Position numbers and translations under genes: made by a program. DNA of 64,000 bases from Kitasatospora sp. MAP12-44 (lineage in GTDB: Bacteria; Actinomycetota; Actinomycetes; Streptomycetales; Streptomycetaceae), in NCBI RefSeq assembly GCF_029892095.1, contig NZ_JARZAE010000004.1, positions 2,728,001 to 2,792,000 on the forward strand, given 5' to 3'. Positions 59,004 through 64,000 of this stretch are shown here, one piece after another. Numbering within the stretch: position 1 is the first letter of the stretch; the number at the start of each line of letters is the position of its first letter. The notes beneath the pieces were generated by a model that was not told where the DNA came from, made no database searches, and saw nothing but the letters and a program-made list of their open reading frames with translations.

Positions 59004-61706
59004 TCAGGTCTGCCCGGCGCAGCGCTGCCAGCAGAGCCGCCCGGCCCAGAGCAGCCCGCCGTAACCGGCCGCGACCCCGACCATCGCCCCGTACGCGGCC
59101 GACGGCAGGCTCTCGAAGCCGAGCCACTCGCCCAGCCAGGTCGCCGGCAGCAGCAGGCCGCCCACCGCGAGGGCCCCGGCCGCGGCCCACACCGTGCGCG
59201 GCGGCCGGATACCCGCACTGCCCAGCCCGTAGAGCAGCGGCAGCGCCAGCGCCTGGGTCACCAGGTTCTCGCCGAACCAGGCGGTGTGGAACATCCCCGC
59301 CGCGTCCGGCACCGAGAACCCCCTGGTCACCCGGTTCATCGCCTCGAACATCACGATGTCGCCGGCGGAGTTGAGCAGCCCGAAGAGGACGGCGAAGAGC
59401 GCCAGCGAGCCCCAGCGCAGCCGCACCGGCGAGCTCCCGGCGCGGGCGTCCCTGCTGCTGACCGCGAACGAGAGCTGGGCCGCGTCGAAGCACAGGTTCT
59501 GCACCAGCACCTGCACCGGCAGCATCGGCAGGAAGGGCAGCAGCACGCCGCCCGCCAGCATCGAGACCGCGTTGCCCAGGTTGCAGGAGAGTGCGATCCG
59601 CAGGTAGGCGGCCACGTTGGCGACGGCGGAGCGGCCGATCGTCAGCGCCCGGCCGAGCGAGGTCAGATCGCCCTCGCGCAGCACCACGTCGGCCCACTCG
59701 CGGGCCGCGCCGACCGCCGTGCCGGCGCTGATCCCGACGTCGGCGGCGCGCAGCGCGGCGATGTCGTTGACGCCGTCGCCCAGGAAGCCGACCGTACGGC
59801 CGTCCTGGCGCAGCGCCTGCACCGCCCTGGCCTTCTGCTCCGGGGTGCAGCGGGCCAGCACCGAGGCGCCGCGCACCGCCTGCGCCAGCAGGCCGACCGT
59901 GCCCTCGGCGACCTCCCGGGCGGCGAGCGCGTCCAGGTCACTGCCGAGCAGCACCGGTCCCGGCGCCAGCCCGAGCCGCCCGCAGAGTCGCACGGCGGTG
60001 CGCGGATGGTCCCCGGTCACCACCTTGACCGCGACGCCGGCCGACGTCAGCAGCGCCATCGCGTCGGCCGCCGAGTCGACCGGCTCGTCCTGCAGGCCTA
60101 CGAAGCCCAGCAGCGTCAGCTCGTGTTCGTCCGCCGGACCGTAGCCGCCCAGCCGGGGCGCGAGCTCGCCGCGGGCGACCGCGAGCAGCCGCAGCCCCTC
60201 CCCGGCCCGGCGCGCCACCAGCTGCTCCAGCGCGGCCCGCCTGTCCGCGTCCAGCGGCCGGGTGGCGCCCGGCCCGGTGCGCACCTCGGTGCAGCGGGCC
60301 AGCACGGCCTCCGGGGCGCCCTTGAGCACCAGGACGTGCCGGCCCGCCTCGCGCAGCAGCACCGAGGCGCAGCGCCGGGACGCGTCGAACGCGATGGTGT
60401 CCAGCACCGCGGGCGCCGGGCCGTCGAGCAGTCCGGACAGCTCGGCGGCGTCCAGCAGCGCTTCGTCCGCCGGATCGAAGGCGCTCGGGTCCGCCTGGTC
60501 GAGCGCGGCGTCGGCGGCGATCGCGGCCCAGCGCAGGGCCAGCGGATCGGGGTGGTCGGCAGGGTCGAGCGAGACCGCCACGGCGAGCGTCGCCGTGGTC
60601 AGGGTGCCGGTCTTGTCCACGCACAGCACGTCCATCGCGCCCAGCTCGGAGACCGCCGGAAGCCGCCTGACCAGCAGGTTCCCGCCCGCCAGCCGCTGGC
60701 TGCCGCGTGCCAGGACGGTGCTCAGCACCAGCGGCAGCAGCTCCGGGGTGAGCCCGACGGCCGCCGCCACCGCGAACGGCAGCAGCCCCGCGCTCCAGCC
60801 GTGCAGCAGGGTGTCCGCGCCCACCGTCAGCGGCACCGCGGCGAGCATGAAGGCGATCAGCGCCCAGACCGCCCGCCGCACCCCGCGCTCGACGGCGGAG
60901 CGCCCGGCGCCGACCTCCGGAGCCCACAGGTGCGCGGCGCCGAAGCAGGTCGCCTCACCGGTGGCCAGCACCACCGCGGTGGCGCTGCCCGCGACCACCC
61001 GGCTGCCGGTGAAGCAGAGGTGCGGCTCGTCGAAGGGCCCTCCGGGCGCGGCGGCCGACGGCGCGTCCGGGGCCAGCCGCCCGACCGGCTCGCTCTCGCC
61101 GGTGAGCGCCGACTGGTCGATGACCAGCCCCTCACTGCGCAGCAGCCGCAGGTCGGCCGGGACGGCGTCCCCGCAGGTCAGCCGGACCATGTCGCCCGGG
61201 ACCAGCTGGTCGGTCGGGATCTCGCGGGCGAGCGGCAGGTCCTGCAGTTCGGCGCGGCGCAGCACGGTGGCCGTGCCGGGCAGCAGCTCGCGCAGCGCGC
61301 GCATGGCCAGTACCGAGCGCCGCTCACCGAGGAACCGCAGCAGGCCCGCGGCCAGCACCAGGGAGCCCAGTATCGCGCTGCTGCCCAGCGAGCCGATCAC
61401 CGCGCAGACCAGCGCCAGGCAGGCGAGCAGCACGGTGAACGGGTCGCGCAGCGCGTTCAGCACGCGGCGGGCCACCGGCGGCTCGCGGCGCGGCAGCACG
61501 ATGTTCTCACCGTGCAGGGCGAGGCGGGCTTCGGCCTGCGCCTCGGTCAGACCGCGCGGGGAGGAGTCGACCGCGCGCAGCACCTGGAGGCGGCTCAGCC
61601 GGGCGGAGCGCTCCCACCCGGCGGGCTCGGCCCGCGCCGGGAGGTCGGCGGGCTCGGTTCGCCGGGATCCCGGGAGCGCTGCGAGGCGTGCCCCGTTCTC
61701 AGGCAC
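59004..61706 (-). CDS. P-type ATPase, MgtA-like (P3B)
   Basis: The product has 900 residues. It has the phosphorylation motif VDKTGTLT, the actuator loop LTGESEPVG, TGDHPRTA in the nucleotide domain and FLGDGVNDIAALRAADVGIS. The fourth-helix segment VGLTPELLPLVLSTVLARGS matches Mg2+-importing MgtA/MgtB rather than heavy-metal pumps, whose CPC motif is missing. It transports Mg2+ or a similar ion. Its start overlaps the end of the ArsR gene by 8 bp, so the two form an operon, an unusual partnership for this ATPase class. Confidence 0.93.
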   Translation of the reverse strand: MPENGARLAALPGSRRTEPADLPARAEPAGWERSARLSRLQVLRAVDSSPRGLTEAQAEARLALHGENIVLPRREPPVARRVLNALRDPFTVLLACLALVCAVIGSLGSSAILGSLVLAAGLLRFLGERRSVLAMRALRELLPGTATVLRRAELQDLPLAREIPTDQLVPGDMVRLTCGDAVPADLRLLRSEGLVIDQSALTGESEPVGRLAPDAPSAAAPGGPFDEPHLCFTGSRVVAGSATAVVLATGEATCFGAAHLWAPEVGAGRSAVERGVRRAVWALIAFMLAAVPLTVGADTLLHGWSAGLLPFAVAAAVGLTPELLPLVLSTVLARGSQRLAGGNLLVRRLPAVSELGAMDVLCVDKTGTLTTATLAVAVSLDPADHPDPLALRWAAIAADAALDQADPSAFDPADEALLDAAELSGLLDGPAPAVLDTIAFDASRRCASVLLREAGRHVLVLKGAPEAVLARCTEVRTGPGATRPLDADRRAALEQLVARRAGEGLRLLAVARGELAPRLGGYGPADEHELTLLGFVGLQDEPVDSAADAMALLTSAGVAVKVVTGDHPRTAVRLCGRLGLAPGPVLLGSDLDALAAREVAEGTVGLLAQAVRGASVLARCTPEQKARAVQALRQDGRTVGFLGDGVNDIAALRAADVGISAGTAVGAAREWADVVLREGDLTSLGRALTIGRSAVANVAAYLRIALSCNLGNAVSMLAGGVLLPFLPMLPVQVLVQNLCFDAAQLSFAVSSRDARAGSSPVRLRWGSLALFAVLFGLLNSAGDIVMFEAMNRVTRGFSVPDAAGMFHTAWFGENLVTQALALPLLYGLGSAGIRPPRTVWAAAGALAVGGLLLPATWLGEWLGFESLPSAAYGAMVGVAAGYGGLLWAGRLCWQRCAGQT

Positions 61707-62052
61707 CGCTGCCCCGCAACCGGTGCGGCTCGGCGCCGAACCCGGGATCGTCCAACTTCTCCACCATCAGCCGTACCAGCGTCGCCACCTGCGGATCGTC
61801 CACGCCGTAGACCTGGCGACGGCCCTCGCGGCGGTTGGAGACCATGCCCGCCAGCTTGAGCTTGGCGAGGTGCTGGCTGACGGCCTGCAGGGTGCCGCCG
61901 ACCCGTTCGGCGAGCGTGCCGACGTCCGCCTCGCCCTGGCTGAGCACCCAGACGATGTGCAGCCGCATGGTGGAGGCCAGCAAGCCGAAGGAGGCCGCCG
62001 CCTGCTGCAGAATCTGCGGGGAGGGGTCGTCGTGACCGGCCCAGCCCGTCAT
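61699..62052 (-). CDS. ArsR/SmtB-family repressor
   Basis: The product has 117 residues. The winged helix has AERVGGTLQAVSQHLAKLKL and AGMVSNRREGRRQVYGVDDP. No Cys is present, so the classic arsenic/cadmium site (ELCVC) is lost; here that region reads EADVGTLA. Any metal site would have to use Asp, Glu or His (DDPQVATL, KLDDPG). It overlaps the start of the MgtA-type ATPase gene, its likely target. Confidence 0.9.
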   Translation of the reverse strand: MTGWAGHDDPSPQILQQAAASFGLLASTMRLHIVWVLSQGEADVGTLAERVGGTLQAVSQHLAKLKLAGMVSNRREGRRQVYGVDDPQVATLVRLMVEKLDDPGFGAEPHRLRGSGA

Positions 62053-62262
62053 CCGTACCGCCCTCTCCCTAGCTGTTCCCGGAGGTCCCCGGTGCTGTGA
62101 ACCAGCCGTGGAGCCGTTGGACGAACTGATCTGCGAACCAGCTCATGAGGGGGCTCAGTGTAGCCGCGCGGTCTTCGGCCGCGAAGGGGCCCGTGGAATG
62201 CGGGGCATCGCAAACGTGCGAGAATTCGCCGGTCCACGATGACGCGCTGTGGGGAGATCACC

Positions 62263-63672
62263 GTGATAGGCAGCCTGCGGGCCGAGGGGCGGCGCGGCGC
62301 CGACCGCCGCCGCAACCTCGAACTGGCCCTGGTGGCGTTCGCCGTCGTGGTCTCGCTGTTCGGCTACATCGACGCCGACCTCGCGCTGAACAACAAGCTC
62401 CCCCCGGGCCTGCTGGTCTACGGGGTCAGCTTCTCGCTGCTCGCGCTCGTCCTGCACCTCGCGGTACGGCAGTTCGCGCGCTACGCGGACCCGCTGATCC
62501 TGCCGTGCGCGGTGCTGCTCAGCGGCCTCGGCCTGGTGCTCCAGCACCGGCTCGACGAGTCGTACGCGATCGTGGACTCCGGCGACTTCCAGAAGATTCC
62601 CTCGGCGCCGTCCCAGGTGATGTGGCTCTTCATCGCGTCCTTCGCGGCGATCGGGCTGCTCGCGCTGGTCAAGCACCACCGGTTCTTCCAGCAATATGTC
62701 TACATCCTGATGGTCGGCTCACTGGTCCTGCTGGCCGCGCCCGCCTTCTTCCCCGGTGACACCTTCGGCGCCAAGCGGTGGATCAAGCTGCCCGGCGTCT
62801 CGCTGGAGCCGGACGAGTTCGTCAAGCTCGCCATCGTGATCTTCTTCGCCGGCTATCTGACGGTCAGCCGCGACGCGCTGGCGCTGGTGGGCCGCAAGGT
62901 CTGGGGCATGAGCCTGCCGCGCGGGCGCAACCTCGGCCCGGTGCTGGCGATCTGGGCGGTCAGCCTGCTGGTGCTGATCTTCGAGCGCGACCTGGGCACC
63001 TCGCTGATCTTCTTCGGCGTCTTCGTGGTGATGCTCTACGTCGCCACCGAGCGCACCAGCTGGATGATCCTCGGCGTGCTGATGGCGGTCGGCGGAGCCG
63101 TGGTGGTCGGCAGCCTGGAGCCGCATGTGCACGGCCGAGTGGAGGCCTGGCTGCACCCGCTGGACTACTACAAGCCGGTGCACGACGCCTCACTGAGCTC
63201 GCCGCAGTCGGCGCAGGCGCTGTTCAGCTTCGGCAGTGGCCATCTGCTGGGCACCGGCCTCGGCCAGGGACGGCCCTGGATGATCGGCTTCGCCGGGCGC
63301 AGCGACTTCATCTTCACCACCGTCGGCGAGGAGCTCGGCCTGGCCGGGGTGACCGCCGTCGTGCTGGTCTACACGCTCTTCATCCAGCGCGGCCTGCGCA
63401 CCGCGATCTCGCTGACCGACCCGTTCGGCAAGCTGATGGCCACCGGTCTGGCAGCGGCCCTCGCGCTGCAGGTCTTCGTCGTGGTGGGCGGCGTCACCGG
63501 GCTGATCCCGCTGACCGGCAAGGCCCTGCCGTTCCTGGCCGCCGGTGGCTCGTCCACCGTCGCGAACTGGCTGCTCACCGCCCTGATGATCAAACTCAGC
63601 GACGCCGCGGGCCGCAGCACCCTGGACCCGGATCCCGAGCCGAGCGGCGCCCTGGCGCCGGCCGCCGTCTGA
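62263..63672 (+). CDS. FtsW/RodA/SpoVE-family lipid II flippase/polymerase
   Basis: The GTG at 62263 is chosen because GGGGAG lies six bases upstream; this gives 469 residues. Ten or more helices are seen. SEDS landmarks are GAKRWIKLPGVSLEPDEFVK, FERDLGTSLIFFGVFVVMLY, GLGQGRPWMIGFAGRSDFIF, TTVGEELGLAGVTAVV and the catalytic-type acid there. SEDS proteins polymerise peptidoglycan together with a class B PBP. Which one (RodA, FtsW or a third copy) cannot be told. A terminator follows. Confidence 0.93.
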   Translation: MIGSLRAEGRRGADRRRNLELALVAFAVVVSLFGYIDADLALNNKLPPGLLVYGVSFSLLALVLHLAVRQFARYADPLILPCAVLLSGLGLVLQHRLDESYAIVDSGDFQKIPSAPSQVMWLFIASFAAIGLLALVKHHRFFQQYVYILMVGSLVLLAAPAFFPGDTFGAKRWIKLPGVSLEPDEFVKLAIVIFFAGYLTVSRDALALVGRKVWGMSLPRGRNLGPVLAIWAVSLLVLIFERDLGTSLIFFGVFVVMLYVATERTSWMILGVLMAVGGAVVVGSLEPHVHGRVEAWLHPLDYYKPVHDASLSSPQSAQALFSFGSGHLLGTGLGQGRPWMIGFAGRSDFIFTTVGEELGLAGVTAVVLVYTLFIQRGLRTAISLTDPFGKLMATGLAAALALQVFVVVGGVTGLIPLTGKALPFLAAGGSSTVANWLLTALMIKLSDAAGRSTLDPDPEPSGALAPAAV

Positions 63673-63687
63673 CCTCCACCGACGATC

Positions 63688-63718
63688 CCGCGGCCGACCG
63701 ACACCCGGTTGGCCGCGG
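63688..63718 (+). terminator. terminator after the SEDS gene
   Basis: CCGCGGCCGACC (63688-63699) pairs with GGTTGGCCGCGG (63707-63718, one G-T pair) around a 7-base loop, 15 bp after the stop codon. Confidence 0.8.
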
Positions 63719-63831
63719 TGGCGGAGTTTGCCATCCGCCCAATACTTGCTAAATTGCGCAACTGTGCACACGGTCGGTCCAGGCCGTCCACCTGAGCGAC
63801 CGGCTCGCCGGCGACCGCGCGGAGCGTACAG

Positions 63832-64000
63832 ATGACCGATCCCGAGACCGGCCCCGGCGACCCGTACCCCCTGCACCCGCAGAGCACCGCAGACGAGCTG
63901 AGCGTACGACGGCCCGAGGCCGACGGGCATCCGCGCCGCCGCCGGCTCTTACGGATCGCCTGCCTCTCGGCGGCCGGACTGCTGCTGGCCACCGTCGGCG
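63832..64000 (+). CDS. N terminus of a membrane protein (3' partial), LCP-like
   Basis: The ATG at 63832 follows GGAG. Fifty-six codons are visible: a Pro/Asp-rich cytoplasmic tail, a basic patch (GHPRRRRLLR) and the start of one membrane helix (IACLSAAGLLLATVG). This layout fits LytR-CpsA-Psr proteins or other single-pass envelope enzymes, but the window ends too early to decide. A rare TTA leucine codon is at 63949-63951. Confidence 0.5.
   Translation, partial: MTDPETGPGDPYPLHPQSTADELSVRRPEADGHPRRRRLLRIACLSAAGLLLATVG

Noticed and set aside
59286..61859. 857-codon plus-strand frame opposite the P-type ATPase
   Set aside because: Antisense shadow rich in Arg, Gln and His; the minus-strand ATPase has all family motifs.

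Overview
The sequence is very GC-rich, with strong codon-position bias, GTG/TTG starts and Shine-Dalgarno sequences of the GGAGG type. Gene order from the TerD genes through ahpE-DUF3052-aceE to the PucR regulator-fabD-fabH-acpP-fabF block matches, from memory, the Streptomyces coelicolor core around SCO2367-SCO2390. The source is therefore almost certainly a chromosome of the family Streptomycetaceae (Streptomyces, Kitasatospora or Streptacidiphilus; genus not resolved).

Accessory part (1-24.3 kb). The window opens in the end of a probable biosynthetic locus (C45 acyltransferase/peptidase, Sfp-type phosphopantetheinyl transferase, an unknown protein). Next comes a small secreted SH3-like protein and a secreted-protein gene broken by two mobile elements: a 1.73-kb IS5-type element with perfect 19-bp terminal repeats that carries a passenger gene, and a solo tnpB (IS1341-like) element. 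Small metabolic genes follow (class IV aminotransferase, NUDIX, GNAT). A divergent locus then pairs an XRE regulator and a CYTH (class IV adenylate cyclase/thiamine-triphosphatase-like) protein with a small Cys4 protein and an atypical terpene synthase; a perfect palindrome lies between the two arms. Further on are an MFS exporter with an ArsR-like regulator and a NarL-type two-component system with a MacB-like ABC exporter. From about 20 to 24.2 kb lies an eroded island: a low-GC YaaC-like gene, a tandem-GntR gene split by a stop codon, a frameshifted HD-domain gene, a truncated NUDIX gene and the last 27 codons of a tyrosine integrase, ending at a tRNA-Val(UAC).

Core part (24.3-64 kb). A Ter stress cluster spans about 26-39.4 kb: a minus-strand operon CitE-like lyase / phosphoribosyltransferase / StiP-like protein / HAD phosphatase, three TerD-domain proteins, a TerA-like protein, a DUF2637 membrane protein, a DUF475 (TerC-like) membrane protein and a PQQ-propeller Ser/Thr kinase. 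It is followed by an AhpE-type peroxiredoxin, DUF3052 and aceE. A set of regulator-target pairs comes next (TetR/DHA2 MFS; MerR/aldo-keto reductase; MarR/oxidoreductase; ArsR/MgtA-type ATPase); three of them have clear palindromic candidate operators. The fatty-acid operon fabD-fabH-acpP-fabF sits behind its activator gene fasR. The window closes with an FtsW/RodA-type gene and the start of a membrane protein that contains a rare TTA leucine codon.

Broken genes: two genes look disrupted by single-base insertions (the HD-domain gene at about 23,451 and a DUF1023 hydrolase at about 47,491). These could be real mutations or assembly errors. All functions are inferred from sequence motifs read by eye; no database search was run.
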